Assembly (NCBI GenBank): GCA_033807775.1
Contig: CM066327.1
Coordinates: forward strand, 74,158,795 to 74,222,794
DNA length: 64,000 bases
Origin: Saussurea involucrata
Lineage: Eukaryota > Streptophyta > Magnoliopsida > Asterales > Asteraceae
Direction of reading: 5' to 3'
A program made the translations under genes and the position numbers. The notes beneath the pieces were generated by a model, which did not search any database, was not told the origin of the DNA, and saw nothing but the letters and a program-made list of their open reading frames with translations. This document shows positions 29,871-40,339 of the stretch, piece after piece (the first letter of the stretch is position 1; the number at the start of each line of letters is the position of its first letter).

Positions 29871-30060
29871 ATTTCTTTTCTCTGTTTGGATTTATTTCAA
29901 GCTACTTTATGTACTCTCACCCTGGGTGCATCCACACTTGGTTAGTGACCTGTTTCGGATTAACTTCGGTTCTCGGTTCCCTTCAAATCTGAGAACTCGA
30001 AGCCCGAAACTTGATCTTGGTTTGGATATGCGAGCGATCATTTAACATTAGTTCGTTACA

Positions 30061-31904
30061 GGTACACCAATAGCTCAACCAAACCAACCAGCTCCATAAG
30101 GCGATGCCCCACTTCTTTCGGGTGGACCAAATCTCCCGATCCTCCCAAACAATTTCCACTTGGACACAACCTCAATAATCTTCCAGTGTCCAGTCATAGT
30201 GGAGATACTCAAACGCCACCCACTCAACCATGCCTTAACGGCGATTGCTATAGTCCCAATCGTATACGTGCAACAACTCTGGAGATCCCTCACCTTGGTT
30301 GCACGTGGCCAAGAATTTGACCTTCAAGGCCGCATTGCCGACACACCAGTGGTAATCACCAGAGATCTTCTGCGTCAGATACTTGATCTACCGGATGCAA
30401 CTTCCGTCCCTGGCAGGATTCCCTTTGACAACTTTGTGTCAAACACCGTACTCTGCCAGGAGATGCACGGTCTAGGCTATGGTAGGGAGCTCACCCAACC
30501 GTCGCACTTTTCTAGAGCTCATCTGACACCACTCTGGTACATGCTATTCACCATTCTCAACAGGTGTCTCTTGTCCATCACCATGGGGATAGATCAAACA
30601 ACGGTGAATCTTCTATGCCTCATTAACGGCATGGCCTACAACAAACACACCGACTACGCCTCCATCTTATGGAATGAGCTGATCGACAAGGTCCAAAAGA
30701 AAGAAGGAAACAAAAGACTGACATGCCTCCCATTCCCCAGATTCCTCCAACTGATCGTCGCTTATTTTTTGGAGGTCTACCCAATCATTCCACGATGCGC
30801 TGACCACGAGGTACTTCTCTCTACACGAATGAGAAGGATCCAGAACAAACAACCCATACCTGACCTAGTCCTAATGGTATTACCTGCTGACTTGCTAGCT
30901 CTCGTTGACCCTTTGGAACTGAGTGTGATAGAATATAGGCGAGAGAACAATCTAGTCGCTCCGATGGTCCAGCCAGATGCGACAGGACCTGCCCAAGGAG
31001 GGCGTCCCGAGCGGTGTGAGGGTCCACACACTAGAGGAGGTAGGGTCCAGCGAGCAGAGGCTCCTGGACAGGGTGTGATGAGAGAAAATATAGTGAGGGG
31101 AGACGAAACGGGAAGTGCTGAAAGGTCATCTCGTGAAGCTAGCTCGTCCCGATACCCATCCACTCCACCCCACACCTCTACTCAACCACAAGACGATGAA
31201 CCAGAACTACATGAGGTGGAGGTGGTAGACATCATGTATGACGAAGCTCAAGAAGAGGCAACCTCCTCTTCTAGCTCCGAATCTGGTTTAGCCTTCGGAT
31301 CAGCCTTCGAGATAGAGTTTGACTCAGAGTCGGGCTCCGAATCTGGTTCTGAATCAGGTTTGGCGTCCGATTTTGAATCAGGGTCCTCGGAATCAGAAGC
31401 TGCGTCAACAGACTTAGATAACCATGATGACAACCAGTTTCGAATGGAACAAATCCCTCGCACCCTAGTCAAAACTGGAGAGATAAGGAGAGCGGAGGGA
31501 GTCTCAGTTGAAAAAGAAAGTAATAGTGAGCAAGTGAGGGAAAGGCGAAGCAAGAAAAATAATGAGCGTTATAAGGAGAAGAGGCCACCTACTCAGGTTG
31601 TCTCCACCCAGCCTCAGATAGGCCAGGCAGCCACATCCGCTACCCCTTCTTATCTGTTGGGACAGGGTATTGAAACAGACGTCATGGGCCTAGCGACGCA
31701 ATCGCACACCCTCCTCAGCCAGTCAGTGTCCTCTCAACATGATATTGTTTCACTTTCTCAAGGGGATGTAGTACAACTGCCACCGTTCTCTCACTTGGAG
31801 GGTTCCGGTGTTGAAACAAGAGAACTCATGCCCCAGTTCTCACCTTCTTTGGATGCATGCACGAGTCTAAAGCCACTTGATGATATACTTTCTTTTGGCT
31901 AGGA
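30061..31904 (+). CDS. E3b Sirevirus env-like ORF, N-terminal part
   Basis: The frame runs from about 30061 (GTPIAQPNQPAP), is broken by a TAA at about 30097, and is open from there to 31904. There is no ATG at the start of the open part, so an upstream exon is likely. The globular domain (about 30160-30960: RHPLNHALTAIAIVPIVYVQ, LTPLWYMLFTILNRCLLS, LPFPRFLQLIVAYFLEVYP) resembles, from memory, a domain common downstream of copia pol in asterid retroelements. It is followed by a long Ser/Glu/Asp-rich tail (SESGSESGSESGLASDF). No signal peptide or transmembrane helix is obvious. The role is unknown; 'env-like' reflects only its place in Sireviruses. Confidence 0.6.
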
Positions 31905-32350
31905 CACAAAACACCACTACGGCTAATGTCGAGATTCTTTGTGACTTGACCGGAACACCCCGAGTGAGTCTACCATTCGGTAGATTGCAAGGACAGGGTG
32001 GAAGTCCTACCACGGCTATCCTTACACCAACCGTGAGCATAGGCGGTACTATTGTGCAATCCACCGTAGTTACTACAACTGGTGGGCTACGTGCGCCAGG
32101 TGTTAGCATCCCGGAGTTTGTCTCCAAGGAAACTATGGACGACGCCTTAAAGGCTATCCAAACTGAGATCCTAAAGAAGCTGTCAGAGGACCTGGACTTC
32201 ATCAAACGGTCCATCAAGGGTAAGGAAGTAGTGACAGATCCCCCCGTGAAAACACCGATACAACTTCCCCACGCAACACCGAACCCTCAGGACATGAGCA
32301 TCGACTCCTTCAATAAAACACCGACACGTCCTCTGAAGCCGACCTCGTGA
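31877..32350 (+). pseudogene. E3b env-like ORF, shifted continuation
   Basis: Continues the previous protein in another frame (shift near 31895): NVEILCDLTGTPRVSLPFGR, then ETMDDALKAIQTEILKK and SIKGKEVV. The same stretch occurs in E8 on the minus strand (52517-53177), so it is a real conserved part of this protein and not chance coding. Confidence 0.55.
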
Positions 32351-33273
32351 GCCTTCTACGCTTACAAACACAACCCCCAAACACTTAGCCTGACTCCCAA
32401 GCCCAGATACACTCAAAGCTAGATACCCTTACCTCAACCTTAACCGACGTTAAAAGCACCCTCGAAACCTTATCCGAGAGGGTTGCCAGCCTAGAAAACA
32501 CATGTAAGGGTCAAGCACAGGGCTTGAAAAGGAAGCATGATGATCAGGAGGATCCTGATCAGAATGAGGGGGAGAAAAGACTGCGATTGACCGAGCTGTC
32601 AACCTCAACGACATAACCGTGAACTGAAACTCCAGCCGAACCTGAGCCACACCAACAGTCAGAAGATCAAGACATGTTTCAGGATATGGAGTTATCCACA
32701 CCGGTCAGAGACCAAGTGCCCGAGTCAGTAGACCCAACGGTTGAAAAGCCCGAGGGAGAACTAAAAGAACATTTGATGCTGGCAGTTCTGTAAAGACCGG
32801 TTCTGGAGTTGATTGATGAAAACTCAGACTGTAATCCTGAAATGGAACAAGTATGGAGAGAAAAAGCGCTGACAACCATTCAAAGTGAGACAGATGCTCT
32901 GTGGGATTTCTCAGATAACGAGTTCATGAATGACGAAGACTACGACCAGTTCCTTCTACAAAGTGAACAGGTAACAGAATCTCAGCACGACGTAAATGAC
33001 ACTGCATGTACATCTGAAATACCGATTCCTGAACCGGAGATGGCTCAACCCCAACCTATTCAACCAGTTCATTGGGAGTGAGTCCGAATACTTGTTCCAT
33101 AGTTAGAAGAATCGCAAAAGAAGAGTTTTGTTCACTAGATCAGACCACTCGACCCGGTTACTTGTCACGGAGTTTCAGATCTAGGTGAATCGATTCGTTC
33201 TTAGTATTTGGAAGTTATGAAAAGAAGCAGAATGGTACAAGAAGTTAGAACAAACTAGAGGATCACTGAAATT
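32351..33273 (+). pseudogene. E3b env-like ORF, broken acidic segment
   Basis: Several frames are needed. Coiled-coil-like and bipartite basic segments (LKRKHDDQEDPDQ) are followed by the open stretch 32809-33081 (NSDCNPEMEQVWREKALTTI ... YDQFLLQSEQ). E8 carries the homologue at 51896-52501 (DLNSEINPEMENAWYEKAA, FDYDQLLLQSIQ) with fewer breaks. Confidence 0.5.
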
Positions 33274-33920
33274 ATGGAGATCGTATCCGATAAAGTGCTG
33301 AAGGTATGGTTCCCGGTGTTCACAGTTAAACGAGATGAAGGGAAAGAATGGGTATTCTCAGAAGCCGACTTCAAAAATATGAACTTGAAAGATTTCCCGG
33401 TTCTTCTTCGAGAGTTAAAGACCCGTACCATCCGACTGCTACCTTATACCAAAGCCCTTGAAACGATCAAAAGATTCATGAAGTGCACCATAACCCTCTC
33501 GTACATCAATGACTTTCAGATGGGAATAGAAAGAAACCAGAGAAAAGTTAACGTGCTGAAGCCCAATCTGACTCTCCCAGATGTTGAAGACCTACAAGTA
33601 CATACTCTTTTGCTCAAACCAGAGACAGGGATCATGTATCTAAATGATAAGGGAGAGAAATGGTTTATGAAAATCAGTGAGCTGCACAAGTTCAGTGAAG
33701 GGACTTTGATGGAGGTACAGAAGGTGCTGAAAAGGATAGTCGAGTAAGAAGAAAGAGACTCGTTAGAGAAGTTCGTCAATACAAGAAAATATCTCGCCAA
33801 AGAGCTGCTCAAAGAGATTGAAGACAGGCTGGAATACAAGAACTCCATACGGCACTTTGAGATACTTTTCGCTATCAAAAAACGTTTTGTCCCCAACTGG
33901 CGTGAGATCGAACTTTAATT
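33274..33920 (+). pseudogene. E3b env-like ORF, C-terminal part
   Basis: Open 33274-33747 (VSDKVLKVWFPVFTVKRDEG, ALETIKRFMKCTITLSYIND, HTLLLKPETGIMYLNDKG). After a TAA at 33745 the similarity continues (SIRHFEILFAIKKRFVPNW, then REIEL) to a second TAA just before the PPT. E8 51026-51880 is the homologue and has no stop in the last exon. Likely the C-terminal half of one ~1,200-residue protein. Function unknown. Confidence 0.55.
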
Positions 33921-33933
33921 CAAAGGGGGAGAT
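33921..33933 (+). promoter_or_regulatory. E3b polypurine tract
   Basis: CAAAGGGGGAGAT directly before TGTTAGGTCTC, the classic copia PPT/3' LTR junction. Confidence 0.8.
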
Positions 33934-34190
33934 TGTTAGGTCTCATATGTCAGTTGAATAGAAGTTTAGGGACTATTTCTGACAATATGTGTAACTATCC
34001 CTTATGGGATATAAATATCTTGTTTTGTTTAGAATTAGGGTTTAATGATCATATTACCAATCATAATTACCTTTGTACAACTACTCAATTTCATAGCTTT
34101 TCTGCATTAATCGAAGTGAGATTTATGACTGTTTGAATGCAATTATGTTGATTGATTGTATTGCACTTGATATCTGAGATGCACAGACTT
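33934..34190 (+). repeat. E3b 3' LTR, partial
   Basis: Starts TGTTAGGTCTCATATG. It has a TATA box (TATAAAT, 34010-34016) and is alignable with the E8 LTR start (TTGAATAGAAGTTTAGGG against TTGAATGGAAGTTCGAGGG). The right end is not defined because the sequence runs into a tandem array. Confidence 0.55.
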
Positions 34191-35010
34191 ACTAAGGCCC
34201 AATACACCAATGATGGCTTATTATGTATTTGTATGCATGTATGTAGTGCATTTATGCAAGTGGTGTATATTAGGCTATGTAACACCACTAAGGCACACTA
34301 TAGGTTATTAAGTACTACTAAAGTTTATTAAGAATCATTATAGCCCAACAAGACCTTTTATAACTTATTAAGGCTCAATAACACCAATAGTGACTTATTA
34401 CGTGTTTGTATGCATGTATGTAGTGGATATATGCATGTTGTATGTATTGGGCTTTGTATGATCACTAAGGCCCACTATAAAGCATATTAAGAATCATTAT
34501 AACCCAACAAAATCTTTTACGACTTATTATGGCCAAAATAACACTAATGATGACCTATTACGTGTTTTGTATACATGTTTGTAGTTCATGTATGCATGTG
34601 ATGTGTACTGGGCTCTATATGATCACAAAGGCCCACTATAGTCTAATAAGTACCACCAAAGCTTATTAAGAACCATTATAGTCCAATAAGGCTCTTTATG
34701 ACTTATTAAATCCTAATAACACAAGTAGTGACTTATTACGTATTTATATGCATGTATGTACTGCATAGATGCATGTGGTGTGTATTGAACTCGATAATAT
34801 AATTAAAAGTCTCTGAAGTCGCTAAGACCCACTAAGATCCCTTAAATCCCAACTAGACCCTTTATGGCTTATTAAAGCCCAATATCACCAATAGTGACTT
34901 ATTTTGTGTTTGTATGTACGTATGTACTGCATAGATACATGTGGTGTGTATTGGACTCGATAAGACAACTAAGACCCACTATAGCCCAATATGTACCACT
35001 AAACCACAAT
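34190..35010. repeat. Degenerate tandem array, five units of 160-180 bp
   Basis: The landmark TGACTTATTACGTGTTTGTA recurs (with changes) at 34211, 34391, 34551, 34729 and 34895, giving periods of 180, 160, 178 and 166 bases. Each unit also holds TATGCATGTATGTA and CACTAAGGCCCACTATAG. Nucleosome-sized, AT-rich and non-coding: satellite-like. Confidence 0.75.
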
Positions 35011-35015
35011 AAAAC

Positions 35016-35330
35016 TATAACACCCTCAAATTTGGAAAAGCAACTAATTTATTTTATTATTACACCAATATGAAGGGTAAAACGTCCTTCTATAAAATCT
35101 ATACTTGGAATCCCTCAAAATAAATTCTATAATTAACCTCAACAATAAATAACTTTTAAGTCTTATACAAAGACTAAATAAATAGGTCAGGTGTTACAAA
35201 ACCCAATGCAAGTTACTAATCCTAACATGCGGAAGGCCTCATCCAAAGACTATTCTTTTCTCATGCATACTCACACTCAACTCTTCGCAGTGTCGCTAAA
35301 ACCATTCCCAAACTGAACTTGATGCACATG
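35016..35330 (-). mobile_element. E12: AT-rich LTR-like remnant, left piece
   Basis: Begins TATAACACCCTCAAATTTGG; on the minus strand this would be an LTR end of the GGGTGTTACA type common in chromoviruses. No PBS is next to it, so it may be a solo LTR. It is interrupted by E6 at 35336. Confidence 0.35.
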
Positions 35331-35335
35331 CCGAC
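35331..35335. repeat. E6 target-site duplication, left copy (CCGAC)
   Basis: CCGAC precedes the E6 LTR and recurs at 42105-42109 after the 3' LTR. Confidence 0.88.
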
Positions 35336-36256
35336 TGTTTGGGCAAAATTTCACAGGTCTCGACCACGACCAGAAAAGGTAAGACGCATGTCATGAGTTA
35401 TACCTTGTATTAAGAAAAGGTCCCGACAAAGACCCAAAGAACCTCCGCCATCCCTCCTAAAAGGTAAGTCGAGAGTTCCTTACGACACTCGACCTCGACG
35501 TCGCCCGTTCCGCATGACCGTCGCATAAAACCGTACGACCTCGACTGACTGACCTGTTATACAACTGTTATATTTGTTTAAGTGTTTAATGTAGGAGTCA
35601 AAGTCATTTATGGACAAACGGCTATAACCGAAGAAATCAGTTATGAGCATCTAAACTCACATTGAAGACGACGACCGTTACAACAATCATCAAAGATCTT
35701 GATGATTCAATTAAAGTCATCCGAAGACTATAAAATCCCAGCTCAATCATCAGTTCAAGACACCTGATCAACACCGAATAACACAGAAAGAAAGATAGAA
35801 CAAGAGCATCGAACAACAGAAGGAAACATAAACACTCGAAGAATATTCATTCGAAGCAAAGAGATCATTCATAGAAGATCACTCTCGATGCAAGACTCTC
35901 GCTCTCGATCAACAATTTATACATAGTTTTCACACACGACACACACTGTTTTTACATTCTAAACACTTGTACTTTACATTTCGAAGTCTTTCCTTCTTTT
36001 GTATTGTAATCTCTGTACGATCGACACCCAGAACACCAAGGACATCGCCCCTGATTGGCGACCATAGTGCAACGACGACATCCACTGTCCTCCGCAGGTT
36101 TTTTCCTCGTTGAGGTCTTTCATGCGTCATCAAATCCTTTGTCTCATTTACATTTTTGTCTTTGTCGCACGCCTTTGTCGAAAGATTCCTTTCTTTAGTT
36201 GTTAAAGTCCACATCGACCTTAAGTTGTCCCTTTGGTGCGATTTTTGGCATTAACA
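35336..36256 (+). repeat. E6 5' LTR (921 bp)
   Basis: Starts TGTTTGGGCAAA and ends GGCATTAACA. TATAAAA at 35729-35735. Confidence 0.92.
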
Positions 36257-36259
36257 GTT

Positions 36260-36278
36260 TGGCGCCATCCGTGGGACC
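36260..36278 (+). promoter_or_regulatory. E6 primer-binding site
   Basis: TGGCGCCATCCGTGGGACC, identical to E1. Confidence 0.85.
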
Positions 36279-36357
36279 CCATCTAGAGAAAATATTCGAC
36301 AAACGTGCGTTTTACTAACAGTTTCTTGGAGTCTTCTTTGTTCTCTGTTTCAGAAAA

Positions 36358-36982
36358 ATGGCGAATAACGAACAATCCGCTGACCCAGCACATGAAGGAC
36401 TAAAAAATGCACAAGATGCACTTAAAGCAGTCAACGATTATCGTCTGGAGGAAGTCATTCTAGATTCAAGCAAGCCTGCCCAAAAAGTTTTAATCGGGTC
36501 GTCTCTCAATCCTTGCCTCAGGGAAAAGTTAATATCTTTTTTTGCAGGAACATGCTGATTGTTTCGCCTGGTAGCATGAAGATATGGTCGGCATAGATCC
36601 TGACGTCATCTCTCACAAGCTCAACGTTGACCCATCGTTCAAACCTATCAAGCAGAAGCGACAGAAATTTGCTCCTGAAAGGAATAAGGTGATAAATGAC
36701 GAAGTCGACAACCTTCTCAAGATAGGGAAGATTCGAGAGGTAAAATACTCCGATTGGCTTGCTAAGGTCGTGGTTGTAGCTAAGAAGAATGGAAAGTGGA
36801 GGGTCTGTATCGACTTCACAAACCTCAATAAAGCCTGTCCAAAAGATCCTTTTCCATTACCTCATATCGACGCTATGGTCGACGCGACAGCGGGGCACGA
36901 ACTACTAACATTCATGGATGCCTATTCCGGCTATAATCAAATCTTAATGCACATCGAGGACCAAGAAAAACCGCTTTTATGA
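36358..36982 (+). pseudogene. E6 gag start fused to the pre-RT and RT N-terminus
   Basis: ATG 36358 opens about 30 codons of a gag-like N-terminus (MANNEQSADPAHEGLKNA). The frame then passes directly into the pre-RT motif (LEEVILDSSKPAQKVLIG), so gag and protease are deleted near 36445. Stops and a shift occur around 36556-36580. From there RT is open: PSFKPIKQKRQKFAPERNKV, VVVVAKKNGKWRVCIDFTNL, NKACPKDPFPLPHIDAMVD, LLTFMDAYSGYNQI. A one-base loss in an A-run near 36970 ends the frame. Confidence 0.82.
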
Positions 36983-38238
36983 CGGACCGAGGTATTTATT
37001 GTTATAAAGTTATGCCTTTCGGACTAAAAAATGCAGGTTCTACCTACCAGCGTCTAGTGAATAAAATGTTCAAAGACCATCTCGGCGACAGGATGGAGGT
37101 GTATATCGACGACATGCTGGTCAAGTCAAAACAAGCGATCGACCATGTCGAGCATCTGAGACAATCGTTTGGTATCCTTAGAAAGTATAGCATGAAGCTC
37201 AACCCGACGAAATGTTCCTTTGGCGTCAGTGCTGGGAAATTCCTAGGATATATGGTCACTCGCCGAGGCATAGAAGCCAATCCCGACCAGATCAAAGCCA
37301 TTATCGAGATCAAATCTCCTCGAAATTTCAAAGAAGTCCAAAGGCTCACTGGTCGGGTAGCAGCTCTAAACAGGTTCATCTCCCGATCTTCAGATAAATG
37401 TCATCTCTTTTACAACGTCCTCAGGAAGAACAAAGGCTTCGACTGGACCGACGATCATGAACAGGCATTGCAAAAGCTCAAAAACTACATGACGTCACCT
37501 CCCTTATTGTCGAAACCTCGCGACCATGAAATCTTACAACTATATCTGGCTGTTAGTCCAAACGCGGTAAGTGCCGTCCTAACACGAGAAGATGAAAAGC
37601 AGCAACTGCCAATCTATTATATAAGTAAATCTCTTATGCACGCAGAAACCAGGTATTCCTCTATGGAAAAATTGCTCTTGTCGCTGGTCACAGCTGCTAA
37701 AAAACTGCGACATTATTTTGAGTCGCATCCCATTACTGTCGTAACTAACTTCCCTCTTAAGTCTGTCTTAAGAAAACCTGAGTTGACAGGTCGCTTAGCA
37801 AAATGGAGCATATATCTCAGCAGCTACGACATTGACTTCAAGCCCAGGACCGCGATCAAGTCGCAAGCCTTGGCCGACTTCATTGCTGACTTCAGCCCTG
37901 AATTGGAGAAAGAAGCAGAGCTCGAGGTATCGACTGTGGCGACTCAGGACGACGTGCCTTGGATCTTACACGTCGATGGGTCATCCAACATTAGAGGCTC
38001 AGGACTAGGCGTCGTCTTAAAGTCGCCACAGGGGGGCAAGATGGTATACTCAGTTCGATGCGATTTAAAAACCACCAACAACGAAGCCGAGTACGAGGCC
38101 TTGATCGTAGGGATGAATATGGCCCACGACTCGGGGGTAACCGCGCTGCATGTCAAAAGCGATTCTCTCCTGTTCGTGAACCAGATGAATGGAGAATTCG
38201 CAGCCAAAGATTCAAAAATGACAGCGTACCGAAGGTAG
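36979..38238 (+). CDS. E6 reverse transcriptase, RNase H and second RNase H domain
   Basis: Continuation of RT in a new frame: GIYCYKVMPFGLKNAGSTYQ, then the catalytic MEVYIDDMLVKS, and the thumb (FLGYMVTRRGIEANPDQI). The Ty3-type RNase H has lost clear motifs (LQLYLAVSPNAVSAVLTRED, KLRHYFESHPITVVTNFPLK). After a linker comes a second RNase H-like domain, WILHVDGSSNIRGSGLGVVL, TTNNEAEYEALIVGMNMA and HVKSDSLLFVNQMNGEF, whose D-E-D residues are visible. This extra domain is known in Tat-lineage elements. It ends at a stop where the linker to integrase should continue. Confidence 0.88.
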   Translation: MTDRGIYCYKVMPFGLKNAGSTYQRLVNKMFKDHLGDRMEVYIDDMLVKSKQAIDHVEHLRQSFGILRKYSMKLNPTKCSFGVSAGKFLGYMVTRRGIEANPDQIKAIIEIKSPRNFKEVQRLTGRVAALNRFISRSSDKCHLFYNVLRKNKGFDWTDDHEQALQKLKNYMTSPPLLSKPRDHEILQLYLAVSPNAVSAVLTREDEKQQLPIYYISKSLMHAETRYSSMEKLLLSLVTAAKKLRHYFESHPITVVTNFPLKSVLRKPELTGRLAKWSIYLSSYDIDFKPRTAIKSQALADFIADFSPELEKEAELEVSTVATQDDVPWILHVDGSSNIRGSGLGVVLKSPQGGKMVYSVRCDLKTTNNEAEYEALIVGMNMAHDSGVTALHVKSDSLLFVNQMNGEFAAKDSKMTAYRR

Positions 38239-38462
38239 CAAAAGAAAAATAAAAAATGTTTAAAACATTTTCTATCGAACAAATCCTGAGAGACCAGAAA
38301 ACTCAGGCCGACGCTTTGGCAAATCTCGGGTCTGCTCTGGTCGAACCTATATTCGACGTTATTCCCAGGATCCATCTGGCGACATCGTCTATCGAGAACA
38401 TTGACGTCGTCCAGATCGAATAAGAAGAAGATAATTGGTCGTGCGACATCCAAAATTTCCTT
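38239..38462 (+). pseudogene. E6 linker between RNase H and integrase, broken
   Basis: Remnant coding in mixed frames: QKTQADALANLGSALVEPIF (the conserved 'DALA.L' after the second RNase H) followed by a TAA before the integrase frame. Confidence 0.6.
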
Positions 38463-39416
38463 ATGCACGACCAACTCCCCGAAGACAAGATGGAAGTCCG
38501 GAAGGTCAGATTCAAAGCATCTAAATACACCATAATTGGAGATAAGCTCTATCGACGATCATCGACAGGATTAAATCTAATATGCGTCATTAGCAAGAGT
38601 CAGGTCCAAAAAATTATTCAGGAGATGCACGACGGAGAATGTGGCAATCATTCCAGTGGTCGCAGTTTGGCTAATCGTATCTCTCGACAAGGGTATTTTT
38701 GGCCAACATTGCGACAAGACGCCGTCAAGTACGTCAAGAACTGTGACCCTTGTCAGCGACATGCATGTATGTCACATAAACCCTCTGAACCTTTGCACTC
38801 GACACTTATCCCTTGGCCCTTCATGAGGCGGGGAATGGATATTGTCAGCAAACTACCCCCGACCCCAGGGCAAAAGGTATTCCTCCTTATACTCACCGAT
38901 TATTTTTCCAAGTGGGTTGAGGTGGCTGCTTTTTCCCAAATCAGGGACAAGGAAGTCATCTCTTTTATCCAGACTAACATCATATGCAGATTTGGGATTC
39001 CATCCGAAATCGTCTATGACAACGGATCCCAATTCATAAGCGACAGGACCCGACAATTTTGCGAAGACAGGAGTATCAAGTTAACAACCTCGACTCTTAG
39101 ATACCCTCAGGCGAACGTACTTGCTGAATCAAGTAATAAGACCATTATAGCTTCGATCAAGAAAAGGTTAAAAGTTGTAAAAGGAAGATGGGTCGAAGAA
39201 CTCCCTTCAGTCCTATGGGCAAATCGCACGACACCGCGCACGTCCACAGGACAAACCCCTTTCTCTCTCGTCTACGGTTGCGAAGCAGTCCTGCCAATCG
39301 AAGTCCAGCTCCCAACTTCGAGGCATACTTCCGGCGACCACAAGAATGGCATCTCAGAAGAGCTTAGAGAGATTATGATATCGACGCCCTCAAAGAGCTT
39401 AGAGAGTCAGCCTTGA
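38463..39416 (+). CDS. E6 integrase, zinc-binding and DDE core
   Basis: N-terminal zinc-binding region with MHDGECGNHSSGRSLANRIS, which supplies the histidines, then NCDPCQRHACMSH. Core: the first Asp in RRGMDIVSKLPPTPGQ, the second in IVYDNGSQFISDRTRQFC, the Glu in ANVLAESSNKTIIASIKK (usual NGQAE becomes NVLAE). It loses frame after YGCEAVLPIEVQLPTSRH because a short near-duplicated segment (around AGCTTAGAGAG) precedes a stop at 39414. In a working element it inserts cDNA into the chromosome. Confidence 0.87.
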   Translation: MHDQLPEDKMEVRKVRFKASKYTIIGDKLYRRSSTGLNLICVISKSQVQKIIQEMHDGECGNHSSGRSLANRISRQGYFWPTLRQDAVKYVKNCDPCQRHACMSHKPSEPLHSTLIPWPFMRRGMDIVSKLPPTPGQKVFLLILTDYFSKWVEVAAFSQIRDKEVISFIQTNIICRFGIPSEIVYDNGSQFISDRTRQFCEDRSIKLTTSTLRYPQANVLAESSNKTIIASIKKRLKVVKGRWVEELPSVLWANRTTPRTSTGQTPFSLVYGCEAVLPIEVQLPTSRHTSGDHKNGISEELREIMISTPSKSLESQP

Positions 39417-39673
39417 TCAGAATGGCATCTCAGAAGCAAGCAGTCGAGCGACATTTCAACAAACACGTCAAAGTCAAAGTCTTTCAAGAAGGCGATTACG
39501 TCCTCCGTCGAGTGTTCCAAAACACTCAAGAGCTCAATATCGGTAAACTTTCCATTAAATGGGAAGGTCCTTACCGCATCTCCGAAGTCATTGGTAAAGG
39601 AGCGTATCGACTCCAGACTCTCGACAATCAAGAAATCCCACGCAGTTGGAATGCGACGCACTTGAAAAAGTAA
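39413..39673 (+). pseudogene. E6 integrase C-terminus
   Basis: Different frame from the core: VKVFQEGDYVLRRVF, KLSIKWEGPYRISEVIGKGA, LQTLDNQEIPRSWNATHLKK, then TAA. It is the usual Tat-type end of pol, without a chromodomain. Confidence 0.82.
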
Positions 39674-40339
39674 TTTTTCTAGAATCATTTTCCTCTCATG
39701 CAACTTAATTGATTTACCACAGGGGCACATGATTCAAATTTCATCATGAAATTTGGTTACACGATCATAAGGTTTGAGCGACCTCTCGATCTAAGTTTCT
39801 GAATTCAGAAAAATTTTGTACGTTCTAACACGTCAATAATTGAGCCTATCATTACAAGTCAAACGTATGATATTTCAATCGTTATATTGCTATGAATGCC
39901 TAAGTCGCATGATTCTTCGCTCGTTCTATACTTAACAAAGTTACACAGTTGATATTACATCTATCTACGACATATATAAATCGAAATAAAAATTCGACAG
40001 AAGGATGAAATTCATTTACGAAACGTACGATTACATCGGAGCGACCGACGGTCGAGTATACAAAGTTAAAATGGTTCGACCACCAACGGTCGAGAAATGA
40101 AAAGACATAGCATTTCCTAAATCTAGAGAGGAGCGTCGATCGTATGCTCAGTCTCGACCTTCGAATCCTCGTCACACCCGAAAATGCGCTAAGAAGCTAA
40201 TGCAAGGATCAAACGAGTATGTTAGGTGACACCCTACGCCGCGACATTTCAGAATGCGTCCCTTAAGATTAATGTTAAGGTTAGAGGAAAGAATATGATC
40301 TTCTCGACGGTCGACTTCCAGTCCAACATCTCCTCTATC
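39674..40339 (+). other. E6 spacer after pol
   Basis: No plus-strand gene. The right end (40185-40340) holds the last exon of the antisense ORF in broken form. Confidence 0.5.

Larger units (their letters stand above)
29199..30060 (+). repeat. Probable E3 3' LTR
   Basis: Follows the PPT array. A likely start is TGAGATAAGTCGGG at 29199 and a likely end TTCGTTACA at 30060; neither edge is proven because the partner LTR is outside the window. It has a TATA box (29265-29273) and clusters of CCGGGA/CCCGGT words. An alternative reading is that 29199-30060 is the leader and intron of the env-like gene that follows, since ATGGCTCGAAAT at 29441 and an acceptor-like TTACAG at about 30061 flank it. Confidence 0.45.

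Noticed and set aside
29557..30045. A 162-codon frame rich in Pro, Gly and Arg
   Set aside because: It overlaps the CCCGGT-rich clusters of the probable E3 LTR; three frames are open at once because of the repeated words. No family recognised.
30160..30170. A start codon for the env-like protein at 30160
   Set aside because: The codon is TTG and the coding similarity continues upstream in frame; the true start is likely in an upstream exon.
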